From positions 17,484,001-17,548,000 of the forward strand of contig OZ316896.1 of the NCBI GenBank assembly GCA_973895155.1: a stretch of 64,000 bases of DNA, read 5' to 3'. The stretch comes from Marsupella aquatica (taxonomy: Eukaryota > Marchantiophyta). The notes under the pieces were generated by a model. The model was not told where the DNA came from and searched no databases. It saw only the letters and a list, made by a program, of their open reading frames with translations. Below, piece after piece: positions 25,722 through 35,912 of the stretch (position 1 is its first letter; every line of letters starts with the position of its first letter). The translations under genes were made by a program, and so were the position numbers.

Positions 25722-26738
25722 TCAAAGCTGAATGGGGCACATCGCAAAAGTAGTGTGCCCATTAAGGAAAGAAGCAGGGTGCGGTACTCTCTCCCATACA
25801 ATCTCTCTGCTCGCAGACCTGAACCCTCTGGTTTGTATCATACAATAACCATCGTTGAGTGCGTGGTCTCTCCAATGTGCAATTGCAAGAAGCTCGTTGT
25901 TCAGCTGAAGGATATACAACGGTTCAACGTCAATGGGGTCCCTGATGGTTCCCACTGCAGGTTCAATTCGCCTTGAGATGGCATGCAAATGTGTAAAAAC
26001 CTCTGAACCAAGATCATAGTAATCCACATGATGATACTTGCCGACAGCTCGGATAGAGAGATTGCCTTTTCTGTCACACGAAAACCAATTCTGGGGAATT
26101 TTGTCCACTTCAAGGTGAAATTTCCGACTGCATTTATGTGATACTGGTACCACTGTCGTTCTATTTCCGACTGCATTTATATGATATTTCCACGCATGAG
26201 ACAAGCACCAGTGGGTGCATCCCTCCCGCACGAAAGTGTCATCTCCCTTTCTGGCGTAAGACACATAACTACTTGTCTCCGCATCACTCAGTTCAAGTTT
26301 TGGAGGACTCCTTTCTGTGCGGAACTCTTCCCACTGTCCCTGCCCAGCCAGATCCAACATAAATACCTGACTGGCATCCCGGCTTCCGTTTATGACGTAT
26401 AAAGTGCCATTTGATGTGAGGAATGGGCAGAGTGGAGAAATTTCACCAAGACTACGGGGAATTGGAGGAAGCCGATAGAATTTTTTCTCTCTCACGGAAT
26501 AGAGAGAAGCCACGGGCTTGTCGGCATCATCGTCAAGGTGTTTGACAACGACCAGCGTCTCCGTTGCTTTAGAGCGAATTCTTTCATTGTAGACCATCCG
26601 GCTCTGAATTGCTTTTTGCCAAGTTCTGCTCACTGACGCTAGTGCATGAAAATCTTTCCATGACAACTTTGGAGCAATGTGGGTCAATGTCACGTCTTCA
26701 GTTATCCCCGGAAGAAGTTGCTCCTCAACGTCAGTCAT
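25722..26738 (-). CDS. F-box/kelch-type protein, probable SCF ubiquitin-ligase adaptor
   Basis: A 338-residue frame on the minus strand, starting MTDVEEQLLPGITEDVTLTH. An in-frame ATG lies 30 codons further upstream. It is not preferred, because the conserved CTCAG acceptor at 26768-26769 with a GTGAGT donor at 26910 predicts a leader intron that would remove it, and because the family characteristically starts just before the LLPG F-box. The F-box spans residues 8-55 (ITEDVTLTHIAPKLSW, ASVSRTWQKAIQSRM) and would bind Skp1-like proteins. A kelch-like C-terminal half includes PVASLYSVREKKFYRLPPIP, LTSNGTLYVI, DLAGQGQWEE and VEPLYILQLNNELLAIAHW. The substrate is unknown. The kelch repeats are irregular, so the fold of the second half is inferred. 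Confidence 0.72.
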   Translation of the reverse strand: MTDVEEQLLPGITEDVTLTHIAPKLSWKDFHALASVSRTWQKAIQSRMVYNERIRSKATETLVVVKHLDDDADKPVASLYSVREKKFYRLPPIPRSLGEISPLCPFLTSNGTLYVINGSRDASQVFMLDLAGQGQWEEFRTERSPPKLELSDAETSSYVSYARKGDDTFVREGCTHWCLSHAWKYHINAVGNRTTVVPVSHKCSRKFHLEVDKIPQNWFSCDRKGNLSIRAVGKYHHVDYYDLGSEVFTHLHAISRRIEPAVGTIRDPIDVEPLYILQLNNELLAIAHWRDHALNDGYCMIQTRGFRSASREIVWERVPHPASFLNGHTTFAMCPIQL

Positions 26739-27628
26739 TTTGCGCTTGATTTGCAGTCTTGGGACACCTGAGGAGGTCTCCAGGAACAACCAGGGAATAT
26801 ATTGTATCAGAATTTTGGTTGTGTTCACAACAGATCAGAAACGTACGTTAATCAAATGCCCTGGACTGCTTAATTATGAGAGAGCGAAACCTGATGGGCA
26901 AGAAACTCACGTTGAGAATGAAGGCTTGGACGGAGGGAGGTATGGGTCAAGGAAAAGGATGCAAAACGAGCTGAAGGACCAAGCCCCGGCCGAACTAAGC
27001 AAATGATAGAAAATTTAGGGTGGACAACACAATTCTGGACAAACAACGAGATCGAAGTGAAACAGGCCTGTGCTAGCAGCACCGATGAGAAAGAAAGTAG
27101 AGTTGCAATTAAATGTACATTCAGAGCTGATGACTCCAGGACAAGTGTTTAAAGAATAAAACAACATTCGGAACAATAACTACCAAAAAAGAGACAGTCA
27201 AATGATTGGTATGGAAGCAAGACAATCCAAAAACAGCAAGATTACAGTGAACGTACGTATAATAGTAGGCAAATCACGTCGAATGAAGACAAAACAAGAG
27301 ACGGCACCTGCTGAAAAAGAGAGTTGTGAGATCCCAACGTTGCTAGCTCAGACTGAAAAATTCTTGCTTGTTTGCAGCTCTAACTCCAACACAACTTTCT
27401 GGTACACAATGTCTCCAACCTTCCTCTCTGTAGCAGGTCCAAGACCTCGAACAGCACGAGCAGACCCTCACTCACACGATCAGGTGCTTCGAGCTGTATA
27501 GTGTCTACACCATCATGCTGAATGCTAGCTCAAAGGTGGAAAGGGAGAGACGGGGAGCTCAGAGAAGAGAGAAATTAACGTAGGCGAGGAAGAGAGTTCG
27601 GAATGAGGAGGAATAGGGCCAGTACTTC

Positions 27629-27636
27629 CTTATATA
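27629..27636 (-). promoter_or_regulatory. TATA box of F-box copy 2
   Basis: TATATAAG on the minus strand, about 0.9 kb upstream of the start codon and conserved in position with copy 1. The nearby block CAGCAAATTGGATGCA is also shared. Confidence 0.5.
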
Positions 27637-27639
27637 CCA

Positions 27640-28647
27640 GTTTCAGCAAATTGGATGCAGAACTAATCAATGACGGAAACCAAATGTGACTCCTTGGCCC
27701 CCTGCTAATTCTGATTTTTGTGCGTTCAGACACATATGTGACACCTACCCTTCATTCTATCCAAACATTATGCCTGTCTCACATCCAACCTTTATCCCTT
27801 ATTGCATGTGCTATGTCATGGTGGCAGCTATTGGGTCACCACGTCACATGCAGACGTTACGCCTTATCATATGTGCTATGTCCCTTCAGTTCATCACTAG
27901 ACATTCATTACTTAGGTATTTGCCATTGTCGATAGACCAATAGCTGGAAGGAATAAAGAAACTATTTCTTGTCTATCTCTACTAAAGAAGTGACTAGCCC
28001 TGATGAACTTCTGAATATTCAGTCCCAGCAAACTCAGACCAGTGGGGAAATGGACTCTCATTTAAGTCTTAATTTTTACCACGTAATATGCTGTGGAATA
28101 AATCATGTCATATTAAAATGAACATTATGTCTTATCACATTAGTTTGCTCTCTAATCAGACCCTACGTACAGCCACTTGAGAACCCAAGCGTAGTACTTG
28201 GCTCCCCCAACCTGGCGCCATCACCCTGGGCCATCGCAAAGACTATGGAGAAAATTCCCACATGGTGTAATTTGGAAAAAACTAGGACACCCATAAAACA
28301 TGAAAGTACTCACACAATTTGAGCCATACTTAGACTCCTGAGGGTTGTGGAGCTTGTAACTTTCTCAAATCTGAGGATATCAAGTAAAACTCAATCTCTA
28401 GCTCAAAAGTTGATTTGATTATCTGTCTAAGTGATTTATCATGTATTTAATCATTATATTGGAGAAATATCCAGCTTGCAAAATTAGTTAATAATATGGG
28501 TAATGCATAGGCCACTTACATGATCCTAGCTCTACATATTACTCCATTGTAATTCATGTTTTTGCTATATTGTATGTGGTAGTTCTATCAAAAACTAGCT
28601 AGCCCATTATTTGCCAATGCGTTGCGCAAACATGTTAAGGTGGGGTG
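27640..28647. other. Upstream flank of F-box copy 2
   Basis: Non-coding sequence homologous to about 21.35-23.26 kb but shorter. It contains two or three copies of the TATCCAAACATTATGCCT / GCATGTGCTATGTC / TATTGGGTCACC motif. No gene is recognised. Confidence 0.6.
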
Positions 28648-28652
28648 AGGCA

Positions 28653-29001
28653 TGTCAAGCATAGACGACATTCGTAACGGCAAGCCCATGAACCATCCAA
28701 CGCACAAGAGTTGACACAGAGAGATACGTGGTTCACCTCCACATGAGGTTACGTCCACGGGAACACACAAGAGCTTTACTGCACTCTAGGCCGACCGACC
28801 ATACCAAGCTTCCACAGCACATGCAAGCTCTCCCTATCTCTCAACTAGCTCCGTAACAATGAGCCTAAGTTCCACCCAGGGTCTGGCATCAGCCCTGGCT
28901 ATATGCACAACAACACTAGCGCTAACATTAGCTAAGTCCTAACCCGAGTTAGACTAACTGTAGTTAGCTCATGAGTCACAAGACTAGAGCAATATCTAAC
29001 A
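28653..29001 (-). repeat. Copia 3' LTR
   Basis: 349 bp. On the plus strand it begins TGTCAAGCATAG and ends CAATATCTAACA. The adjoining plus-strand AACTCCCCCTTGAC is the complement of a polypurine tract, as expected upstream of a 3' LTR on the minus strand. Confidence 0.9.
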
Positions 29002-29216
29002 AACTCCCCCTTGACTCTTGTCTTGGGGACTGGACTAAATGCTACTATATGGATTCCTCAGCAGGAAGTTCTAGACAATCACCAAACCAGGTCTCGATCC
29101 CCCTAAAAACCACAAGGGTTAACTAGAACTAAGTCGTAGCCTAACAGGAATGAGTAATCCATATACAAATAGTCACACATTGCTAAATAACTCTACTTGC
29201 ACTACAACTGCAAAAC

Positions 29217-29655
29217 CTACAAAGTAGCACGGTGTCTTGAGAAACTCTCCAAAGGAATCACTTTGGTAAAGGCATCAGCGGGATTGAGCTTTCCATCAAT
29301 CTTGACTAGCTCAAAAGTTTTATCAGACACTGCTTGCCTGATAAAATGGTACCTGATATCAATGTGCTTCACCCTGCTATCCATCACCTGGTTAGCAGCC
29401 AAGTGAAGAGCACTCTGACTATCACAGTTTAGAGTCATTTTGCCATGCTCTAAACCCATCTCCGCGATCAACTTGTCCAACCAAATTGCTTCCTTTGTTG
29501 CTTCTGCTGCTGCAACATACTCTGCTTTTGTAGTAGACTGAGATATACACTTCTGCAAGGTAGATTTCCAACTGATACATCCTCCTCCAAGAGTAAATAC
29601 AAACCCAGTTGTAGATCTCCTTGTATCTAGACAGCCTCCATAGTCAGAATCTACA
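29217..29655 (-). pseudogene. Copia RNase H domain (detached fragment)
   Basis: The conceptual product contains [54 protein letters not shown] and [13 protein letters not shown], the conserved blocks of Copia RNase H, and ends at the element's purine tract. It is separated from the reverse transcriptase by the insertion at 29656-29952. Removing that insertion and one 8-bp duplication restores [10 protein letters not shown] across the join, so the break is due to that insertion alone. Confidence 0.9.
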
Positions 29656-29952
29656 CTCGGGGGTTTCACTTCCACAAAAATGGCATATCACGTGCGACGA
29701 AGGATAGGGTCATTTTATTGGTTGTAAGGGAAGACTTAAGAATTTTTGTAGAAGAACAATAGGGTCTTTTAAATTCAATTTTGAGACTTATAAGAACATT
29801 AGGGCATTTTTAATCCAAATTTTGGAATATTCCAAGAATATTCCAACTTTATAGGGGTTAAAAAACAATATTTTTTTCTTACATTTTAGGGGGTCCAAGG
29901 CCTAAAAACGTCGCAGGTGATGGGGAGGTCCCCATGTAGTGAGACCCCCGAG
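29656..29952. mobile_element. 297-bp inverted-repeat DNA transposon (MITE-like) in Copia RNase H
   Basis: The left end CTCGGGGGTTTCAC and the reverse complement of the right end, CTCGGGGGTCTCAC, match at 13 of 14 positions. The element is bounded by the 8-bp direct repeat AATCTACA (29648-29655 and 29953-29960), and removing it restores the Copia frame exactly. It is AT-rich inside and has no coding capacity. An 8-bp target duplication is typical of hAT elements, but the CTCGGGGG end is not a hAT end I recognise, so the superfamily is left open. Confidence 0.85.
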
Positions 29953-29960
29953 AATCTACA

Positions 29961-31090
29961 TAGCCAACTAACGTTCTATCTGATCTGGCATCAAATAGTA
30001 ATCCATAGTCCTGTGTTCCCTTCAGATACCTGAGAATCCACTTCACAGCTTCCCAATGTACCTTCCCTGGATTTGACTTGAATCTGCTGAGATTGCCCAT
30101 CGCTAGGGCCAAGTCAGGCCTAGTACAAGTCATCAAATACATCAGACTGCCTACTGCCTTCTCATAAGGAATCTTAGTCATCAGACCTTTCTCCACAGCA
30201 TCCGTAGGAGAGAAAGCCGATGATAACTTGAAATGTGAAGCTAAAGGAATACTCACTGGCTTACTGTTCTTCATGTTGAATCGTGCAAGTACTTTCCTCG
30301 CATACTGGCCTTGACTCAAGCACAACTGTCCAGTATCAGAGTTCCTAAAAATCTCCATCCCTAAGATTCTCTTGGCCTTACCAAGATCCTTCATCCTGAA
30401 TTCAGCACTCAATTTTGCCTTGAGACTGTCAACCTCAGATTGATCTTTAGCCACAATTAGCATGTCATCCACATAGATCACTAGAATGATGAAACCAACC
30501 ACATCATTCTTGACTGATTTTATATACACACAAGGATCATACACCATCCTTGTAAAACCTTGAGCAAGCATGAAATCATCAAACCGCTTGTTCCACTGTC
30601 TAGGAGACTGCTTCAATCCATACAAGGACTTGAGCAATCTGCAAACTAAGTTCTCTTGGACCTTCTTCATAAAGCCTAGTGGCTGTCTCATGAAGATCAA
30701 CTCTTCCAAGTTGCCATAGAGAAAAGCAGTAACAACATCCATTTGATCCATCACCAGACCAAAAAACACAACAAGCTGACATAAGATCTGAATAGTGGAA
30801 TACTTAGCCACCGGTGAAAAGACCTCATTGTAGTCCACTCCTTTCTCCTGAGTGAACCCCTTGGCAACAAGCCTTGCCTTGTAGATCTTGTCTCCACCCT
30901 CTGAAGGACTGTCCTTCAACTTGCTGTCCACCACTTGTTGACCTCTTGGAAGCTCCACCAGCTCCCATGTCTTGTTGTCACTCAAAGATTGCAACTCCCT
31001 CTGCATTGCTGCATTCCACTCATGCTTCTGCTCTGAAGCACAAGCCTCACTGAACGAAGAAGGCTCTCCTTCTTCCAAGATCAAAGCCAT
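29961..31090 (-). pseudogene. Copia reverse transcriptase
   Basis: The frame contains EWNAAMQRELQSLSDNKTWE, KARLVAKGFTQEKGVDYNEV, MDQMDVVTAFLYGNLEE, LLKSLYGLKQSPRQWNKRFD and the active-site block VIYVDDMLIVA, then KRILGMEI and TRPDLALAMGNLSRF, all classic Copia RT motifs in order. The catalytic YVDD is intact. The stretch between VVDSK and KDSPSEGG is shorter than usual. It is disconnected from integrase by frameshifts between about 31.08 and 31.35 kb, and from RNase H by the MITE-like insertion. Confidence 0.92.
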
Positions 31091-32250
31091 ATCATCTTCA
31101 TCAGGTGCAAGTCAATATCATCTAGCTTAGATGAGTCTGTCCATTGACCGTACCTGGTAGGAGCTCTAGTAGAACGACTAGAAGTTCTTCCAGTAGATGA
31201 CTCAGGCTGATTTGATGCTGCTGTTGGCTGAATTTGAGGTACCCCAGCAACAATCTGCTCCTCTTGTTCCATCACAGGAACCAGCTCCAAGCCTAGAGCT
31301 TCCATCTCTCCTGTCATGAACTGCATCATGACTAATCTCCCCCTCAACCCGGTCCGGGATGGGAGATTTTCCCTTATCAGTATGGGAGTCCTGAGAACTC
31401 TCCCCCTCCTTTGATGATCTGGACTCATTAAAGGACACATCTCTACTGACAATTAGTTTATAGGTTACTGGATCCCATAACCTATAACCCTTCACACCTT
31501 TCTGATAGCCAAGGAATATGCACTTCTTCAACTTGGACTCCAGCTTGGATCGAATCTGGGAAGGTGTAAGCACATAAGCATCACATCCAAAATTCCTCAG
31601 ATGTGAATAATCTACTGGACGCCCGTACCTAATTTCATATGGCGTCTTGAATCCAATAGAACTTGATGGAGAAAAATTTACCAAATAAGCTGCAGTGTTG
31701 ACAGCTTCAGCCCAAAACTCATGTGGTAAACATGATTGACTCAACATACTCCTCGAGCGGTCCAATAGTGTTCGGTTGAGTCTCTCAGAAACACCATTCT
31801 GCTGAGGAGTATAACTTGTTGTGAGATGGAGGGTAATCCCCTGCTCCTTACAATACGTTCCAAATTCTCTAGAACTGTATTCACCGCCATTATCCGATCG
31901 AAGATATCTCACCTTGTTACCAGTCTGATTCTCAACTTGGGCTCTCCACTCCTTAAAAGTGGCAAAAACATCAGACTTACTGTGTAGAAAGTATATCCAC
32001 ACATACCTTGAGTAATCGTCTATGAATGTGACATAGTATAACCGTCCAGAATGTGAGGGAGTAGGGGCTGGACCCCACACATCACTATGTACATACTCAA
32101 GTACCTCCTTGTTGGTGTGAGTTCCAACTTCGAAGGGTTTCCTGTGCTGTTTCCCAAGCACACAATGCTCACAAAATTCCAACTTACAAGACTACAAATT
32201 AGAAAGTAATCCTTTCTTCTGAAGAATAACCAAACCTTTTTCACTCATGT
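31091..32250 (-). pseudogene. Copia integrase
   Basis: The zinc-binding end (LWHFRLGHMSEKG upstream, CEHCVLGKQHRKPF) precedes the catalytic core HSDVWGPAPTPSHSG, FIDDYSRYVWIYFLHSKSD, RSDNGGEYSSREF and GVSERLNRTLLDRSRSMLS, which supply the D, D and E residues. The insert domain FLGYQKGVKGYRLWDP follows. A stop (TAG) lies near 32.19 kb between the zinc-binding half and the core. A frameshift near 31.35 kb moves the linker into another frame, where SNQPESSTGRTSSRSTRAPT is read. Confidence 0.88.
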
Positions 32251-32434
32251 GGCCCAAACGGAAGTGCCACAGCCGGGCCGTCTCCTCATGAGATAAGGTT
32301 ATATTGGCTTCATCACAAACTACACTGCCTTCCAAAACGTATAGATTGCTATGTCTTTTTCCCTTCAATACAACTTCAGTACCAGTTGAAACCTGAAGGA
32401 CACCATTAGCAGAACTCCACTGATGGCCATTTGC

Positions 32435-32710
32435 TTATAAAACTCCAAGTGAAATGAGATTTTTCATCATGCTGGGAATATGTCTCACATTCCTCAACGT
32501 TCTTACAGCATCATCAAACATCTGAAATCTTACAGATCCAAGTCCAACCACTTGACATGGGATTCCATTTCCCATCAACACTGAACCGTTGGAATCCGTG
32601 TAAGAACTGAAAAAATCTCTCCTAGAGCAAATGTGAAAAGTACATGCACTATCTAGAATCCAGTCATCACTACCTGGATTTGACACAACGTTGAGAGCAA
32701 AACCTTGGCA
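32435..32710 (-). pseudogene. Copia protease region
   Basis: WILDSACTFHICSRRDFF carries the aspartic-protease motif as DSA followed by H-x-C, normal for Copia (D-S-G/A-x-x-x-H). It is followed by VLMGNGIPCQVVGLGSVRF and LRNVRHIPSMMKNLISLGVL. It is bounded by in-frame stops: TGA at 32711-32713 upstream and TAA at 32435-32437 downstream. Confidence 0.85.
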
Positions 32711-33766
32711 TCACAATATGTCATCATCGTCAAGTAAATCTACCTCATGCGAGCTTGATGCCACGTTGGCAGATGCAGTAGGGTCCTTTACTTGACAATC
32801 CCTCTTCATGTGGCCAGGCTTGCCACATTTCCAACACGCAAGAGGCTTCCTCTCTTGCGATTTCCCTCTGGATTTAGATCTCCCCTGTGATGTAGATCTA
32901 AACCTGTTCTGCCCATTTGTGTGCTGCGCTGCTCTCCCACGGTTCACGTTCAGCGCAGTGCCAGAAGAAGATGTTGTTTGTGATTGACCCCGCTTCTTCT
33001 GAGCATCATCAAACAGTAAAGAGCTCACCACCTCATTATACGAAATGGACTTCAGATTTCTATACAAGAGCACCTGTTTCAAGCCCTGATATGACGGCGG
33101 TAAGGAGCTTAGCAGAAGCAAGGCCTTATCCTCATCTTCAACTCCTTTTCCCAGGTTTGACAGATCCACCGTAAGACTGTCAAATTCATCCAGATGATCC
33201 TGCATCTTGCTCCCTTCTTTGAGCCTGAGGCTCATCAAGAGAAACTTCTTGTACAGCCGGTCTGACGCATCTTCCCGGTAGTACTTCTCCCTTAGAGCCT
33301 TGAATAGTGACGCGTAATCCGCATAATCATCCAGTTGCTTGATGATGTGCGGCTTGAGATATAGCATCACTGCATTGACAGCAATCACCTGCTCCTGTCT
33401 CCATTGATTCTCCGACATCTCCTCCTCTCCATCATACTGCTCTCGTGAAGAAAGCAAATAAGCTAAGCCCATGGCCCGTAGAACACCCTTCACTTGCTTC
33501 TCCTAGAGCAAGTAATCAGTACGACCATCGTACTTCTCCACCTCAAACTTTACCCCTCCAAATCTAGCCATCTCCCTCTTCTTTCCAACTATCGACAGCT
33601 CTGGTAGTAACACAACTTCCTCCATTGCACGCCGCACCGGTGATTATACCGGTGACACTTGTTTCTCCTCAAACGGTAGCAGCTCCTCCTCAGACTCTCT
33701 GTCTGACCGTCGCGATGCTGAAGCTCCACCGACGCCAATTCTTCCAGTATCCTCCGAGTCACTCAT
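32711..33766 (-). pseudogene. Copia Gag with zinc knuckle
   Basis: Capsid-type Gag: MARFGGVKFEVEKYDGRTDY, LKPHIIKQLDDYADYASLFK, DHLDEFDSLTVDLSNLG, LLLLSSLPPSYQGLKQVLLY, then the zinc knuckle CWKCGKPGHMKRDC (C-x2-C-x4-H-x4-C). The frame probably begins at ATG 33764-33766 (MSDSEDTGRI). Two nonsense codons interrupt it: TAA at 33644-33646 and TAG at 33503-33505, the latter at the usual LLW position before EKQVKGVLRA. Confidence 0.88.
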
Positions 33767-34462
33767 ATGAAACAATCACAAAAAAAACGTCTTTTTTTGA
33801 AACTTCTCACAAAACTCAAAACTCAACACCGGCGCGTAGCCCACGAAGCTAGGAGTCCAATACTGAAAGCCGAAATCAAAATCAAAATTCGATGGAAAAG
33901 TTATTCAAATTTTGGTCGGGGTGGGTAAAACCTTGGGAAACTCCCCCGTTTTGACCACCTCGGAGAATAACCAAACTACCAAGTACAACCCGTCATCGGA
34001 ATCACGATGTGATCGATGCGTCGTGTTGCTAGTTACTTCAGTGGCAACGTCCTCGCCGAAAAAGAACCAAAATAGTTACCATTCGGCGGACGGAATCTTT
34101 GTCGGACGGCCGAAAACCAGCTCTCTATTTTTTGGGAATATTCCCACATAGTTCGACAGGTCTCACAAGGGGCCGTTCCCCCTGTCCAAGCGGTTAAAAT
34201 TCTGGGTCACCGGTCTTGGGAAAGCCAAAATTAAGAGTCGGGGAAAAAGGGTTAAAAAATAGGGCCCTAGAGGGGGTGCAAAGCCCCTTATGACCCAAAA
34301 ATACCCTGTATAAAGGTCGGTAGTACGCGGGCAGGGCGTATGAAGGGGCGAACAAGGAATGGCAGCGGAGCAGCTATGGCTGCATACGCAGCCTGATACA
34401 GGGTCGGGGGGGCGAAACGGCGCCGTGCGCCGGGGAGGGGCGCCGGCGCTCCCGAGTATCGC
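33767..34462. other. Left part of the Copia leader, with a possible second CTCGGG-type element
   Basis: Non-coding Copia leader, cut off by element B at 34463. The part from about 34153 to 34458 is GC-rich and different in composition. Its plus-strand left side reads GGTCTCACAAGGGGCC and its reverse-complement right side begins CTCGGGAGCGCCGGCGCCCC. Both resemble the CTCGGGGGTCTCAC plus GGGG-n-CCCC ends of the element at 29656-29952, and GGGTTAAAAAA is shared inside. No matching target duplication was found, so this is only a candidate. Confidence 0.35.
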
Positions 34463-35745
34463 TGTCGTGGGGATTCCTTTTAGAAGGCAAGAATCCATAT
34501 TATATTATTTGAGTTTATGTGAAGAGGGTTTTACTTAAAAGCTTCATAGTAGTACTATTAGAGCATATATGTTACATTCTATATGTAGTATGTACATTTT
34601 ACAATGGTACATAGTAGTTCCATCATTTACGCATAGTAGTTTTACAAACTAGATGCATAGTAATTCCACCAACTACGCACAGTAGTTCCACCAACTATGA
34701 ATAGTACTAGCACACTTATAGGTGCTTGATGCTTGCCCTCTTGGAAAACACAAAGGGGCACTATAAATAAAGTGAAGAGGAGCACACTCCCCTCATTCGC
34801 ATTTGTTTGATTTATCGTGTCGGACTCGCAACATTGTAAGGAACTCTTTCCCTCTTGTGCATATGTCTTGTTTATTATTTACCTCCATGCTTGGGTACTA
34901 ACTTGATTGTTAGCCTTAGAACTATTTTATGTTTTATGTTTATTAGTCTTGAGATCAATTTAGTGTGCTTGTAATGAATAATATGATAAATGGAGTACCT
35001 AGAGTTTATCCCCCACCTGCTGTGCCATTTGTCAATCTTTTCTTTATTAGAATTCATTGTCTTAGCAAGCATACCATGAGAATGCATCTTCTTTATCATT
35101 TTGGGTTTGAGTTAATGGAAACAGTTATGAATAGCGATGCACCATTTGTATACCCGATTGTTGTTTATGGAAATGAATGGAATGTAACTATTTTTATTTT
35201 ATATTAGATGGATTTTAATAGACAATCCGTAAATGTACCGGAGTTAGATTTGAATAGGCTTCCTAATAATGTGTCTGATTTTCCTTCATCTATTGACATT
35301 AGAGTGGTATGCCGTAAGAAGGTTGATTGTAGAGATGTTTTAGTTAGAAAGTATGGAGATGAAAGATACAATGTTATGCTTAGGATGCCAGAGCCTATGA
35401 TTATATCATCTATGGTAAATCTTAAGATCATAGTCTTTGTTTTCTATAATTGACTTATCTAATTGTAGGATTCGTTGGAAATTTCAATCTATGACTTGAC
35501 TTGGGAAGTAAGTTATGTGGAAAGAAGATAGGCCGATTCGAGACTTAGTGTGAGGAAGCCGCTCATCGTAGAGTGGGACAAAGGCTGTGAGAGATATTTT
35601 AGAGGATAACGATGAGAGAAATTGATCGACAAAGGGGATCGCAAGGGTAATGTGAGGTGAGAAAAAACGTATTTTGGAAAGGTTTCTTCCAAGATAGGAA
35701 AAACAAGAGCTCGGTGCTTCCCAAGAACTAAAGATTCCCCCGACA
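34463..35745 (+). repeat. Element B 5' LTR
   Basis: 1283 bp. It contains a TATA box (TATAAATA, 34762-34769) and an array of short palindromes at about 34606-34705. It is one repeat unit and a roughly 40-bp block shorter than the 3' LTR. A primer site TGGCGACCATACTGGGG begins at 35750. Confidence 0.88.
34762..34769 (+). promoter_or_regulatory. TATA box in the 5' LTR of element B
   Basis: TATAAATA in the context GGGGCACTATAAATAAAG, at about residue 300 of the LTR and conserved in the 3' LTR at 48077-48084. It would place the transcription start near 34795. Confidence 0.55.
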
Positions 35746-35912
35746 TAAGTGGCGACCATACTGGGGAACTCTTGGGGCCTATTTTTGGAAGAAAAAAGGA
35801 AGTATTGTATTACTAGAAGAGGCTAACTTGCTTTACTAGACAATTGGTCTAGGGACACCTAGGTGGTGGGCGCCTATTCATTGCGAGAGAGTAAACAAGT
35901 TGATATATAGCA

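Larger units (their letters stand above)
19090..28500. repeat. Direct segmental duplication carrying the F-box pair
   Basis: Sequence from about 19090 to 23260 matches about 25390 to 28500 in the same orientation. Shared blocks include ATGAGCAATTGACA (19130, 25415), both F-box genes, the TATA regions, ACGGAAACCAAATGTGACTC (21368, 27671), TAGCTGGAAGG (22590, 27940) and CTTGTAACTTTCTCAAAT (23080, 28350). Copy 1 is about 1 kb longer, mostly from repeats between 21.6 and 22.5 kb. About 2.1 kb of unduplicated DNA with an rRNA fragment separates the copies. Confidence 0.8.

Noticed and set aside
26736-26828. Upstream ATG of F-box copy 2 (30 extra residues)
   Set aside because: The segment upstream of 26768 lies in a predicted leader intron shared with copy 1, and the extension is not kept in copy 1.
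31390-34150. CRISPR-like or other direct-repeat arrays
   Set aside because: Repetition here is that of coding motifs and homopolymers; no regular repeat-spacer pattern exists anywhere in the window.
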